Assembly: GCF_003286085.1 (NCBI RefSeq)
Contig: NW_020825327.1
Coordinates: forward strand, 1 to 64,000
Source: Drosophila persimilis
Lineage: Eukaryota; Arthropoda; Insecta; Diptera; Drosophilidae
Reading direction: 5' to 3'
DNA: 64,000 nucleotides
Positions within the stretch are counted from its first letter, which is position 1, and each line of letters opens with the position of its first letter. Below, piece by piece: positions 43,858 to 55,617 of the stretch. The translations under genes and the position numbers were made by a program. The notes beneath the pieces are model-generated. The model was not told the DNA's origin. It worked only from the letters and a program-made list of their open reading frames with translations, and did no database searches.

Positions 43858-44692
43858 TATAATCTTACTAATGTTCACCGTCCTACAGTCTACCGGACAG
43901 AATATAGAGATAGATCCCATCAACTCAAGGAATGGATATCTCATATTCAAAACATACCATTAACATACCCATTAATTATATATATCATTATTTAACAATT
44001 AATATAACAAGAACAGATGAAACATATCAGAGTTTACTAGACCAGGCAACCCAATTTAATAACGTAATCCAAGTTCAATATTTAGTCGAGAAATTGCAAC
44101 GTGAATTCAACGGCATAAAAATAGCCAAAAGAAACAAAAGAGACCTTATAAATGCAGTAGGCACAATATATAAATATCTATTTGGAACGTTAAATCAAGA
44201 TGATAAGGTCGAATTAGAAGGGAAATTAGACAATCTGGCTAGCCACAGTGTTCAAGTTAACGAATTAAACTTAGTAATTCAAGCAGTAAAATCCGGCATA
44301 GAAGTTGTCAATAAATTAAACAAAGATAATGACAGAAATAAGCAACTAGAAATATTAATATTTAACCTTCAAAATTTTACTGAGTACATAGAGGATATTG
44401 AATTAGGCATGCAGCTAACAAGATTAGGTATCTTTAATCCAAAATTATTGAGGCAGGATTATCTGAAACACATCGATTCAGAGAAATTATTAAATATCAA
44501 AACATCTACTTGGTTGAAATCAGACTAATAATTTCTAACATCCCACGAGAGATCAGAAATATTCCTATACTTAAAATTGTCCCATATCCAGATGAGGACA
44601 ATAACATTCTCACTGACCTAACGCAAAAGAATTACTATCTTCTAGAAAACGGAGTATATGAGAAAGAATCAAAACGAAAAATAAATGACTAA
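43847..44692 (+). pseudogene. env: Errantivirus 2 Env fragment, unit B
   Basis: Same structure and the same 2-bp deletion after the signal region as unit A: ATG 43847, main frame 43932-44528 with the RNKR site, then 44510-44692. Ends at the next unit junction (44740). Confidence 0.82.
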
Positions 44693-47600
44693 TGAATATC
44701 AGGAATAGTCAAACAAATAGCAACAAAATGTCCATACACCATCCCGGTTTCGGGGTGGGTGGTGAATTGGCTCCCAAAACCGATACCTTGGCAGAGTGGC
44801 TATGCAATCCTGCGGCTGCAGGCGCTGGTAAAGTGGCGGGTGATGAGTGCCCATCTACTAGTGTCCAAGCCAAACCTTTTACCTATGCCGATAGAAGGAG
44901 TGCTGGCAATATACTCCGTCGGCAGAACGCAAGCCAGATGTCCAGCCCGACGGACAAATGGATAAAGAAGGTTGAGTGGGCCTCGAAGGTGCTGCCGAAC
45001 TTTGGCAAGGAAGCACCGAAGAAGGAAGCCCCTCAGCCAAAAAAGCTGGCCCCGATTGAGGCTGCCAGAGGCGAGCTCAATTTTGGGTTCAGCTCTGTGA
45101 CCGTAAAGGTCTACAAGTCGGATGCAGCGGCCGGGGCACGTCCTGTCGACAAGCCAGTCGAGCAGGACGCTGCCTCGGAGATCGAAGCACCCGACGATCA
45201 TACAGAGACAGACCCAGAGGGCTACTCCACCGATGGCACGCTGAGATGCGACTTCGAGGCGATGTGTTGCCACGAGGAAGTCGTGGACGATCCAGATGCC
45301 GATATTACAGTGGTGGAGAACACTAAGGATGTCCTTGAGGCTCCTTTAGATCAATCTCCACCACTGTAAAGCAGCATCCGCTGCTCTTATACTCCGCCTC
45401 GAAGAGAGCGGAGCAGAGGTAGCCCTGATCCAGGAAACTTGGATAGTGGGAGACAAGGTTTGTGAACTAGGGTCGAAGGAGTACAAGATAATTGTAGCTC
45501 AGCATTAAGGTAAAACCCGCACCTGCATTCTCGCCAGAAAGCACCTTAATATCTTTCTTCTCCATAATTATAGCGATAGCGACAACACGGCGGCAAGCCT
45601 AGAGCTGAAAGGGACACATCTAAGGCTGATATCGTCCTACATGGCCCATGAGGAAAACGATCCTCCCAACGACCTTGTTCGCAAACTAGCCAGCGACAGC
45701 GAGAGGTCGGACATAGACCTATTAATAGGTTGCGATGCCAACGCTCACCACACTCAATGGGGGAGCTCAAATGCAAATGTAAGGGGTGAGTCACTTTTCA
45801 GCTTCAGCCTTAACTCAAATCTATTTATTTGTAATCGGGGCAACGACTCCACTTTTATAATTAAAAATCGACAGGTGGTTATTGACCTCACCTTAGTGTC
45901 TCCCAACCTGTTTGACATAGTCAAGAGTTGGCAAGTCCTTGATGACCACTCCTTCTCTGACCACAGATACATCGAGACCACACTATCCCTCGAGTGTCCG
46001 AAACCTAAGAACTATATTAATCCCAGGAAAGCCTACTGGGAAAAATATAGCTCAGCCCTAGAGGACTTACTCCCCTCCAAAGCACCATCATGCCCGGACA
46101 CAAAAGACGACCTAGATCGCCTAGTGAACAGGTTCACAGAAGCATGCAAAAAAGCCTTCGCGGCAGCATGCCCCTCTAGCAAACCTAGGGGGAAAAAGAA
46201 ACCCCCCTGGTGGTCAAAACAAATAGACATCCTACGTAAAAGCAGCAGGACCCTCTTCAACAGGGCCAAAAGCGCGAACGAGGAGAGCCACTGGGCAGAC
46301 TACAAAATCAGTCTGTCACTATATAAAAAGGAAACAAGGAAAGCAAAAAGGGCCTCTTGGCAAAAATTTTGCTCGGAAATTGAGGAAACGTCAGAGGCCG
46401 CAAGGCTTCGCAAGATTCTCTCAAAAACTAACCCCTCGGTAGGGTATCTTAAAAGGAATGACGGCACGTGGACCAACTCCAGTGAGGAGTCCCTGCACAT
46501 TCTACTAGGCACGCATTTCCCAGGGTGCACAACCATCGAGACGGTACATCTCCCAGGAGAGGGACCGGTAACCTCGATGGATCACATCCTCACAAAAACA
46601 TAAGCTGGGCAATAAACAGCTTCAACCCGTTCAAATCGCCAGGCCCAGACCAGGTAATCGCGGCTCAACTTCAGAAGGCCGGGGATACGGCCATCAACTG
46701 GCTACAAGGTATCTTCAGGAAGATACTGGCTGTGGGTACAATCCCGAGAGCATGGCTTAAGGCAAAGATAGTCTTCATTCCCAAAGTAGGAAAAGCCTCG
46801 CACTCAACTGCAAAAGACTTTAGACCAATCAGCCTATCGTCCTTCTTCCTCAAAACTTTTGAGAGACTCGTCGGGCTGCAACTGAGGACAACTATACACC
46901 CTCAGTTGCTGTCAGGCGCACAGCATGCCTACCGGAAAGGAAAATCCACGGAAACGGCTCTTCATGAAGTGATCTCAGCGGTAGAGAAATCTCTGCATCT
47001 CAAAGAGTACTCACTCAAAGAGTTCCATTTTTCCTTGCACTATCAGAACGTTCGCAGTTTGTTGGGAAAATTGCGTCAAATTCATACTAATAGTGCGTCA
47101 TTTGATTTCGATGCCATCGCGTTTACCGAAACCTGGCTTAACTCCTCTGTCAATGTTCATGAAATTTTCATTGATAGTTACACTATTTATCGAATGGACC
47201 GATCTTTTGCAGGTGGGGTTCTGATTGCAGTTAAATCTGTTTTCTCATCTGAGTTATTCCCATAACATTCATGGAATTGAATTTAATGCAGTCAAAGTTC
47301 GTGTTGGCTCCGCAATTTTTTTATTTAACCTGCTCTTACATTCCTCCCAGGTCTGATGCTGAGCTTTACCTACACCACCTCTCAGCAATTAATACTGTCG
47401 TATCTGCATTAGGGTGCAATGATCGAATTATTGTCATGGGGGACTTTAACCTCCCATTTCTTTCTTGGCTGCCTTGTGATGACGCTAACCTGTTGTTTCC
47501 CAATTGCCATAATGACTTTATCAATGGGCTAACGGATATTTCCCTTGTCCAAATTAATGCCGTTAAAAACATAAGGGACAGATTTCTTGACCTCGTTTTT

Positions 47601-49197
47601 GTTAACGATGCTTCTCTCGCTATGGTATCTAGAGCAAGCCCAATATCACTCCCTGAAGATCCTTACCATCCAACTTTGTCGATATCCCTGGAGTGTACAC
47701 AATCTGGAGGTGCTGACAGTTCCAAGGCTCACATAAAGTGTTTTCGCAAAACAAACTTTATCGATTTAGATCTACATCTCTCGCGTGTTGATTTGTCGTT
47801 TCTTTATTCATTACCGAACATAGAAGCAACTGTTAGCTCGTTTTATAGCTCTATTTACTCCGCCCTTAATACTTTTGTTCCAGATATCACTGCACCCGTA
47901 TCGTCCAAGCCTCCCTGGTTCTCCAAGTATTTGTCATACTTAAAAAAAAAATAAATCCCGGCTCTATAAAAAGTACCAGAAGTCGGCCTTAGCTCTATAC
48001 TTCTCCGCTCGCTCTTTGTTCCTTGCCGTTAATAGTCAGTGTTATAATTATTACCTTTCACAATGTAGTAGTAACTTTCCTAGTGATCCTAAAAAATTAT
48101 ATTCGTTCGTTAACTCTAAGCGCAAGTCAAATGCTTTTCCTCCGTCCCTTCATTACCAGAACAAAACAGAAGCTTCTGCTGATGGTATTGCAAATTTATT
48201 CGCTACCTTTTTCCAAAAAACGTACTCGTCTCAAATTTACAACGCATCCACTCCGTATCCGTACCAGCTACCTCAAGCTAACAGCATTTTTCTGCCCTTT
48301 TTCGAGGAAAGCATTGTTCTGGAAGGTTTGTCATCTATGGACATATCGTTTTCTGCGGGTCCAGATAAGGTACCAAGTTGCATTTTAAAACACTGTGCCC
48401 AATCCCTTTGCAAACCCTTGACCTTTCTCTTCAACCTCTGCTTGGAACAGTGTTGTCTCCCAGTAATTTGGAATGAGTCCTACATCATTCCGCTTCACAA
48501 AAAAGGTTCAAGATCAAACATTGAAAACTATCGTGGTATCGCAAAGCTTTCCGCCATCCCGAAGCTTCTTGAGTTCCTGGTCACCCGGAAACTGCAACAT
48601 CTTTGTTGCACCTTGATATCTCCGTCGCAACACGGTTTTTTCAGACATCGTTCAACATCGACTAACCTTCTTGAGTTTTCTAACCTAATCCACCGTGGTT
48701 TTCAAATTGGTTTGGAGACGGATGTAGTTTTTACGGACTTCAGCAAGGCATTCGATTCTGTGAACCATGCTCTGCTTATTCACAAGCTCTCTTTATTAGG
48801 GTTCCCAACGAATCTTCTAGATTGGATTTTGTCCTATCTCTCTAACCGTACTCGACGTGTTTTGTTTTCTAACGTGTTGTCAAATACTGTTAATGTTACT
48901 TCAGGTGTGCCACAGGGAAGTCATCTGGGCCCGCTTTTGTTTATTTTATTTGTGAATGACCTTCCTCAAGTTATAACATACTCTACTACACTAATGTATG
49001 CTGATGATGTTAAAATCTGTCTTTCTTACTCTGATTGGTATTTGCACACACGCCTTCAACTTGATCTAAGTGAACTACTATTGTGGTGTTCAACTAATCT
49101 TCTTTTTCTGAACCTTTCCAAATGCAAACTTATGACATTTTACCGTCGTGCTCCACATTTTGTCTCATATGTTCTAGGAAATCATGTCCTTGAGTGA
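44692..49197 (+). pseudogene. LOA ORF1, ORF2 and CR1/Jockey-like EN-RT, unit C
   Basis: 44692-45369 is the env-ORF1 junction frame. ORF2 is broken early (stops near 45464 and 45507), open at 45641-46603, shifted at about 46600, open at 46525-47265 (across the LOA/CR1 fusion point), broken as in B near 47263, open at 47271-47954, and shifted by an A-run at about 47943. It is open again at 48016-49197 with complete RT motifs including YADD (about 48995), then stopped by TGA at 49195. A 15-21 bp extra stretch near 48226-48250 is absent in A and B. Confidence 0.85.
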
Positions 49198-49239
49198 ATT
49201 TCGAGTTCAAATGACCTCGGAGTCCTTTTTGATCATAAG

Positions 49240-49792
49240 ATGTGTTTTAACAGCCATATAGCTGCAACTGTAAATAAAGCTAAGGGGGTTTTAGCGTTCA
49301 TAAAGCGTTGGTCCAAGGAGTTTGACGACCCGTACGTTACGAAACAACTGTATATCTCGTTAGTACGTATTAATTGGAGTATTGTTCTTGTGTGTGGAGC
49401 CCGCAGTGTAAAGAGCAGCAGGCTGTTATTGAATCCGTGCAAAAGCAATTTTTAATTTTTGCCTTCGGAACTTTAACTGGGACTCGGGTAGAATCTTGCC
49501 ACCCTACTGGTCTATGCTAAATCCTATTGACCTGCCGTCGTTGCACCATCGCAGAATATGCAATGGCGTAATGTTCGTGCACAAGCTCCTTCTCGGGACT
49601 GTTGACTCCCAAACTCTCTTGGGTCAGATTGATTTGGCCGTTCCATCTAGACCTACCCGTACTTTTAGGCCTATCCGTCTACCCATATGTAGGTCTAATT
49701 ATGCTGATCATTAACCTTTTAGGGTTTTATGCCATAATTATAACTCCCTCTGCCAAACCCTATCCCCTGAACTGTCTCTTAAACTAATTGCA
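49240..49792 (+). pseudogene. CR1/Jockey-like C-terminus, unit C
   Basis: 49240-49455 and 49496-49714 carry the end of the thumb and the LPSLHHRR / VPSRPTRTFRP motifs with additional single-base changes relative to A and B. Confidence 0.75.
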
Positions 49793-51474
49793 TGCAATTA
49801 CTATAATAGGCAAATAGAACTGATTAAAGGTAATGAGGATAAGGTATTTCCACAAGATACTGATAAAACTCACATACACTGAAATGACAGAGTCATTAGC
49901 AAAAGATATAATAAAGGAATATGTGTGTACCAAAAAGAGTGCATTATATTTCCATAGTGAAATAGACTGTAGCGAACCCATGCATGTACATATGTAATAC
50001 TCTGTTATATATATAAACTCATATATAAGCGCGTATATAAACGCAGTGACATAAACAACTATTGTTTATGTTACACATTCCATCTGAACAGCAACATGAT
50101 CTGCCTCTTGAGCGCGGATCAGCTAGCTGCCCAAACTGCTGATCAATCTTTTCCCTAAAACACAGGCAGAACCCCAACGCACTCATACTGAGGCTAAGGG
50201 TCTCTTTCAATAATCCACTTAATGCTGATCATGCATTAATATAGACTCAGGCAGAGACCACTCGCACTAATACTAATGCAGTGGTACTCTCTTCATAAGA
50301 TGCATGGGAGAGCTCCCGCACTCCGATAAACATAAGAAAAATTGTTCCCTAGGCTAAGACTCAAAAATATTCCAATAAACATTCACTTATCAGATCTCAA
50401 ACACAACGGAACTTCTTCTATCAAATAAAACTCTTTACAAGACTTCCCACTGTTCCAAAGGGCATTCCTAAAAATAATCAATCCCAATCACTTGACTAAA
50501 CTGATTAAATCCAGTACCGAACTCATAGATATTCCGAACTACTCCGAATTCAAGGAACAAATATTGAAGAATCATAAAGAGCTACTTCAACCAGGTATCG
50601 AAAAGACCACTAATTGGTTTAAAGGGAAATTCTACTACCCCGATTATCAAAAGCTAATCAAAAATATCATCAATGAATGTCCTACGTGCAACGTTGCTAG
50701 AACAGAGCATCGTAACACCAAACTAACCTTCGAAATCACCCCTGAAAAACAAAATATCAGAGAAAAGTATGTCATGGGTTTCTATTTGGTAGGCAATCAA
50801 CAATTCCTATCATGCATCGATGTATATTCTAAATTGGCAAGCCTTGTAGAAGTTAAGAGTCGTGACTGGTTAGAAACAAAGAGAGCTATCATAAAAGTCT
50901 TTAACGAAATGGGCAAACCACCGGGAATTAAAGCCGACAAAGATTCAGCCTTTATGTGCGCAGCACTGCAAGCATGGTTGAATGCGGAAAATGTGAAAAT
51001 CGAAATCACTACCGGTAAAAACGGAGTTTCTGATGTAGAACGGCTACATAAAACGATCAATGAAAAATTAAGAATTATTTCAAGCGAGGATAACATAGAG
51101 AACAAGCTCACAAAATTCGAGTTAATTATATACACTTATAATCATAAATCGGTTCATAATACTACAAAAAGATCCCCAGCTGATATCTTCCTGTACGCCG
51201 GACTACCAGATTATAACACCCAACTGAATAAGGTTAGGAAGATCAATCATTTGAATAACGATAGAATCGACTTTGAAGTAGACACACGCTACAAGAATGC
51301 ACCCCCTAGTTAAAACAAAAACAACCAATCCGTTCAAAATAACAGGGGAAATTCGGCAGGTAGAGTATAAAACGAAATTCAAAAGAAAGAAAAAGTCTAA
51401 TAAAAGTAAATATGATAATTTCAGAGTACCCGAAGAGAGTACTGGGAATCTGGAGCTAAAAAATGATTAAGATT
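49793..51474 (+). pseudogene. pol: Errantivirus 2 integrase, unit C, split by solo LTR
   Basis: The integrase start at 49793-49967 is interrupted by the LTR and resumes at 50440. The frame at 50492-51313 includes the zinc domain (HKELLQPG, second His replaced by Gln), ECPTC, and the Asp, Asp, Glu core. A 1-bp insertion in the C run at about 51304 ends the frame before the basic tail. Confidence 0.85.
49968..50439. mobile_element. Solo LTR, 472 bp, target duplication AGAC
   Basis: Starts TGTAGCGAACCC and ends CTCTTTACA, flanked by AGAC at 49964-49967 and 50440-50443. Copies A and B show the uninterrupted site GAAATAGACTTCCCAC. TG...CA ends and a 4-bp duplication fit an LTR retroelement reduced by LTR-LTR recombination. 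The family is not recognised. AATAAA occurs at 50425. The last 242 bases are repeated at 54341-54582. Confidence 0.88.
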
Positions 51475-52206
51475 ATAATCTTACTAATGTTCACCGTCCT
51501 ACAGTCTACCGGACAGAATATAGAGATAGATCCCATCAACTCAAGGAATGGATATCTCATATTCAAAACAGATACCATTAACATACCCATTAATTATGAA
51601 TATCATTATTTAACAATTAATATAACAAGAATTGATAAGCTATCACAGACATCTAGTGCTCGTGGGGAACGTCAAATCGTCCCTAAAGAAAAGCATGAGA
51701 AACCTCCAGTAGGTCCCAAAGAAAGCGGTCTGATCCAGCAGTCCTCGAAGGATTACAGCAAACTGCTTTCACTATGCTTTCACGACAAAAGACCATAGTA
51801 GAGTCCGTTAAGCGCGAGTCCGTTAAACGCAAAACAACTTTCAGAGCCGGAAGGACGCACATCAAGTGATTTGATAAAATCACTATGGACTCAAGCACAG
51901 GAAGTCCACTTCACAATTCATGAGGAATACGAGGACCCAGTGGAAGGAGGATATGACATCGAATCCTACCTAACACTGGAAAGTAAGGTCCAAAGAGCAT
52001 TGGCAAAATCAGCCACACCAAACACGGATAACGTGCATCTTCCACGCATCAGCATCCCGAAGTTTGATGGGGATCTATTGAAATGGACCCAGTTCTTCGA
52101 TCTGTTCTCATGCATGGTGCATGAGACCAACATGCCTACGGTGAAAAAGATGTGGTATCAGCCAAGCCAAGCATCACACACTGCTCCACATGCAGTCGGG
52201 CGCTGA
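51463..52206 (+). pseudogene. Errantivirus 2 env start joined to BEL-like element 2 gag, left copy
   Basis: 51463-51635 is the env signal peptide and N-terminus. It joins within ACAAGAAT to BEL gag-type codons, open to 51798. 51871-52206 has the DUF1759-like motif LPRISIPKFDGDLLKWTQFFDLF typical of BEL/Pao Gag (given here only in part: PKFDGDLLKWTQFFD). The capsid core is cut short at about 52130 and joins a region close to the protease. Broken by stops near 51798. Confidence 0.75.
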
Positions 52207-52666
52207 CGCTGAGTTGCCGTCGCCGAGCACGGAATCGACCCAGCATGATCCTGCGAGTGCCCTAGTAGCAAGGAAATATACTAGCCCTCCCCCCTCGAGT
52301 CAGAAATCTCAGCCTAGCCAGAAAGTGTTGCTACCTACTGCCCTCGTCCATGTAACAGATCGTTATGGAGCACTTATCCCATGTCGTGCCATTTTGGATT
52401 CTGCATCACAGTCAAACTTTGTAACATCTAGACTTGCTAATCAGTTACAGTTGGATCATCGCTCGTCTTATGTTAACATCTCCGGTATCGGAGATTCCAT
52501 TCTACCTTCGAGCAAGTCTGTACATATAGTTGTACAATCCCAGGACGCAAGCTATCGAGCTTCCTTCGCTGCAATTGTCACCAACTCAATTACGGAAATG
52601 CAGCCTAACTTCGGCCTAGACGCAAAGGATTGCCGAATAATCTATCATATCATATCGATCTGCTGA
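52190..52666 (+). pseudogene. BEL-like element 2 protease, left copy
   Basis: Ser/Pro/Gln-rich linker followed by a retropepsin-like motif AILDSASQSNF (about 52391-52423) and a VNISGIGD flap-like segment, as in BEL/Pao proteases. A 27-bp deletion near 52645 (relative to the right copy) alters the following linker. Confidence 0.78.
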
Positions 52667-53286
52667 TAGGTTCTGGTTTGTTCTTCGATTTAATATGCGT
52701 CGGACAGATTCGACTATCAGACCAATTGTCAACATTGCAGGAGGCAAAACTTGGTTGGATAGTGTCAGGAAGCATTGATAGCTCGGAGAATAAGCGTGCA
52801 GCTTTAGCCGCTTTTGAAAATTCCTCTTGCATCTCTATTGACGATTTTCGACCCACAACGCTGGAGTACCAAAACTTAGAGCAGCAATGCAGGAAGCAGC
52901 TGCTCGAGTGCCAGGTGCAAGTGGAAAAACTGCGATCGGAGAATCAGGAACTGCAGCGCGAACTTTTCGATATATTAAAAACCTACATATCCACGCTAAA
53001 TGAAATTCAACTTTCAACAATTTCTACATTGCCGAATTTCCTGCCATTCTATGCAATTACAGAGGTTCCCGATGATCAAGATGTAATCACGACAGGCCGC
53101 CTTCGTAAAGAAGCGCCGATTGCTGCATTCGACGATCATCCCAGCGTAGCCGCCAGCTGCGCCCAAGCAAGCATCTTCAAGAGGGCCGTTGGAAAAATAG
53201 CGGTTCTGCCCCTTCAGGATGGATCTGTTGAAAGCCTTTGCCTTCCAACGGGGGGTGAATGTTCGGAGCAGAACCCAGCCGATTAG
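52630..53286 (+). CDS. BEL-like element 2: truncated pol with coiled-coil segment (218 codons)
   Basis: Residues 8-50 are the BEL linker before RT (HIDLLIGSGLFFDL, KLGWIVSGSID). RT, RNase H and most of integrase are missing. Instead, residues 78-125 form a strongly predicted-looking coiled coil with heptad-spaced leucines (QLLECQVQVEKLRSENQEL), followed by an acidic stretch. Residues 181-205 (SIFKRAVGKIAVLPLQDG) resemble the last residues of BEL Pol before the LTR. The frame ends inside the LTR. The origin of residues 78-180 is unknown; a captured host-gene exon is possible. The right copy has the same frame at 56773-57456. Confidence 0.6.
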   Translation: MPNNLSYHIDLLIGSGLFFDLICVGQIRLSDQLSTLQEAKLGWIVSGSIDSSENKRAALAAFENSSCISIDDFRPTTLEYQNLEQQCRKQLLECQVQVEKLRSENQELQRELFDILKTYISTLNEIQLSTISTLPNFLPFYAITEVPDDQDVITTGRLRKEAPIAAFDDHPSVAASCAQASIFKRAVGKIAVLPLQDGSVESLCLPTGGECSEQNPAD

Positions 53287-53575
53287 CTGCTGGCCAAGTA
53301 TCACCTAATTCTTGGCCCTCAGCCGCCCCTCTTGTTTGTTACTTATGTCTATGTCACTCATTTGTTTGTTAAAGCTTTTGCGCTTGCTCGCTCTTCGCTA
53401 TCTCTGCTTTGCGTCTGCCTACCGACATCTGCCGAGCGAAGCTGCGCTTAGCGATCGGAGCGGCAATGTAAAGGGCAGGCAAGCCACACTTGCAATTTGG
53501 ATGTCACGCATTAAAGTACATGTCGTAATTTTATTTCTGCGCCGAGTTTTATTTAAATCAAAATAATTAGTCGGC
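53260..53575 (+). repeat. BEL-like element 2 3' LTR (left copy)
   Basis: Starts TGTTCGGAGCAG right after a polypurine stretch (CGGGGGGTGAA). The end is uncertain, near 53567-53575, where TTTAAATCAAAATAATTAG precedes CR1/Jockey-like sequence. A Pu-rich tract plus TGTTC start supports the call. Confidence 0.6.
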
Positions 53576-53589
53576 CGATTGGAGATCCG

Positions 53590-54340
53590 TACCCATACGG
53601 TTTACCGAGGTCGAACGGCATTTTCAGTATCTTGTTAAATGAATGTTCTTTACTTCATGATCTTCGATTAGTTAAGCCTGTGCTTTCACCGGGTCCAGAC
53701 GGGGTTCCAGGTTGTGTACTCAGGTACTGCGCAGAGGCACTGTGTGGACCCTTGCTTTAACTATTCACCCTGTCCATTGATTCCTCTTGCTTCCCCCCGA
53801 TCTGGAAGGAATCGTTTATAAGTCCTCTCCATAAAAAACGTAGCAAGTCTGACGCAAAAAATTATAGAGGTATAGCAAAGTTATCCGCTGTTTGAGAAGG
53901 TTTTAACTGCGCACTTGCAACATCTCTGCAAGTCACTTATATCTCCAACTCAGCATGGATTTATAAGGCGGCGATCAACCACCACGAACTTGGTAGAGTT
54001 TACCTCTTTCATTATTAAAGGCTTTCAAGGTAACTTACAGGCGGATGTTATTTACACCGACTTTAGCAAAGCATTCGACTCTGTAAACCATTCCCTTTTA
54101 GCGCATAAACTTGACCTTTTAGGGTTTCCGCCCGACCTCCTGAGATGGATTTCTAGCTATCTTTGTTCCAGGTCTCAAAAAGTCCTCTTCAAAAACTCCC
54201 TCTCTTTACCAGTAAAGGTTTTTTCGGGAGTACCACAGGGCAGCCATCTAAGATCCTTACTCTTCTCACTCTTTATTAATGACTTACTTAACATACTTGC
54301 GAGTACTTATGTATGCGGATGATGTTAAAATCTGTGTCCA
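53590..54340 (+). pseudogene. CR1/Jockey-like element 3 RT fragment, left copy
   Basis: Finger motif SPGPDGVPGC (about 53688-53720), then NYRGIAKLSAV, stop at about 53893, then the frame at 53915-54322 with STTTNLVEF, TDFSKAFDSVNH and SGVPQGSHL. It is cut at the duplication breakpoint just after the YADD box (about 54311). Related to, but clearly distinct from, the element fused to LOA. Confidence 0.82.
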
Positions 54341-54582
54341 GGGTCTCTTTCAATAATCCACTTAATGCTGATCATGCATTAATATAGACTGAGGCAGAGA
54401 CCACTCGCACTAATACTAATGCAGTGGTACTCTCTTCATAAGATGCATGGGAGAGCTCCCGCTCTCCGATAAACATAAGAAAAATTGTACCCTAGGCTAA
54501 GACTCAAAAATATTCCAATAAACATTCACTTATCAGATCTCAAACACAACGGAACTTCTTCTATCAAATAAAACTCTTTACA
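54341..54582. repeat. Truncated copy of the solo LTR
   Basis: Last 242 bases of the LTR at 49968-50439, created by the tandem duplication breakpoint and not by a second insertion; there is no left target duplication. Confidence 0.88.
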
Positions 54583-55617
54583 AGACTTCCCACTGTTCCA
54601 AAGGGCATTCCTAAAAATAATCAATCCCAATCACTTGACTAAACTGATTAAATCCAGTACCGAACTCATAGATATTCCGAACTACTCCGAATTCAAGGAA
54701 CAAATATTGAAGAATCATAAAGAGCTACTTCAACCAGGTATCGAAAAGACCACTAATTGGTTTAAAGGGATATTCTACTACCCCGATTATCAAAAGTTAA
54801 TCCAAAATATCATCAATGAATGTCCTACGTGCAACGTTGCTAGAACAGAGCGTCGTAACACCAAACTAACCTTCGAAATCACCCCTGAAAAACAAAATAT
54901 CAGAGAAAAGTATGTCATGGGTTTCTATTTGGTAGGCAATCAAAAATTCCTATCATGCATCGATGTATATTCTAAATTGGCAAGCCTTGTAGAAGTTAAG
55001 AGTGGTGACTGGTTAGAAACAAAGAGAGCCATCATAAAAGTCTTTAACGAAATGGGCAAACCACCGGGAATTAAAGCCGACAAAGATTCAGCCTTTATGT
55101 GCGCAGCACTGCAAGCATGGTTGAATGCGGAAAATGTGAAAATCGAAATCACTACCGGTAAAAACGGAGTTTCTGATGTAGAACGGCTACATAAAACGAT
55201 CATAGAAAAATTAAGAATTATTTCAAGCGAGGATAACATAGAGAACCAGCTCACAAAATTCGAGTTAATTCTATACACTTATAATCATAAATCGGTTCAT
55301 AATACTACAAAAAGATCCCCAGCTGATATCTTCCTGTACGCCGGACTACCAGATTCAAACACCCAACTGAATAAGGTTAGGAAGATCAATCATTTGAATA
55401 ACGATAGAATCGACTTTGAAGTAGACACACGCTACAAGAATGCACCCCCTAGTTAAAACAAAAACAACCAATCCGTTCAAAATAACAGGGGAAATTCGGC
55501 AGGTAGAGTATAAAACGAAATTCAAAAGAAAGAAAAAGTCTAATAAAAGTAAATATGATAATTTCAGAGTACCCGAAGAGAGTACTGGGAATCTGGAGCT
55601 AAAAAATGATTAAGATT
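54583..55617 (+). pseudogene. pol: Errantivirus 2 integrase, right duplication copy
   Basis: Frame 54635-55456 with HKELLQPG, ECPTC and the Asp-Asp-Glu core, ended by the same extra C near 55447 as unit C. A few private substitutions (for example Arg to Gly in the VKSGDW segment). Confidence 0.85.

Larger units (their letters stand above)
37659..44740 (+). repeat. Compound repeat unit B (7082 bp)
   Basis: Second head-to-tail copy. The start anchor follows directly on the errantivirus 2 env sequence of unit A. Same internal order as A. The 519-bp ORF1 deletion is in frame and shared with C, so B and C are closer to each other than to A. Confidence 0.9.
44741..51635 (+). repeat. Compound repeat unit C, with solo LTR inside
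   Basis: Third copy, more decayed than B in the LOA and CR1 parts and interrupted by a 472-bp solo LTR at 49968. It ends near 51635 inside env, where the sequence switches to a BEL-like gag. Confidence 0.87.
50198..54340 (+). repeat. 4.14-kb tandem duplication, left copy
   Basis: Runs from inside the solo LTR (GGGTCTCTTTC) to inside a CR1/Jockey-like RT (TGTGTCCA). The right copy starts at 54341 with an exact 4143-base offset. Internal order: LTR end, errantivirus 2 integrase and env start, BEL-like element 2, CR1/Jockey-like fragment. Confidence 0.92.

Noticed and set aside
52630-53286. Coiled-coil frame as an independent host gene
   Set aside because: It begins with BEL linker codons and ends inside an LTR, so it is part of an element; a host origin for its middle part remains only a possibility.
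54341-54582. Second independent insertion of the solo LTR
   Set aside because: The 4143-base offset and lack of a left target duplication show it is part of the tandem duplication.
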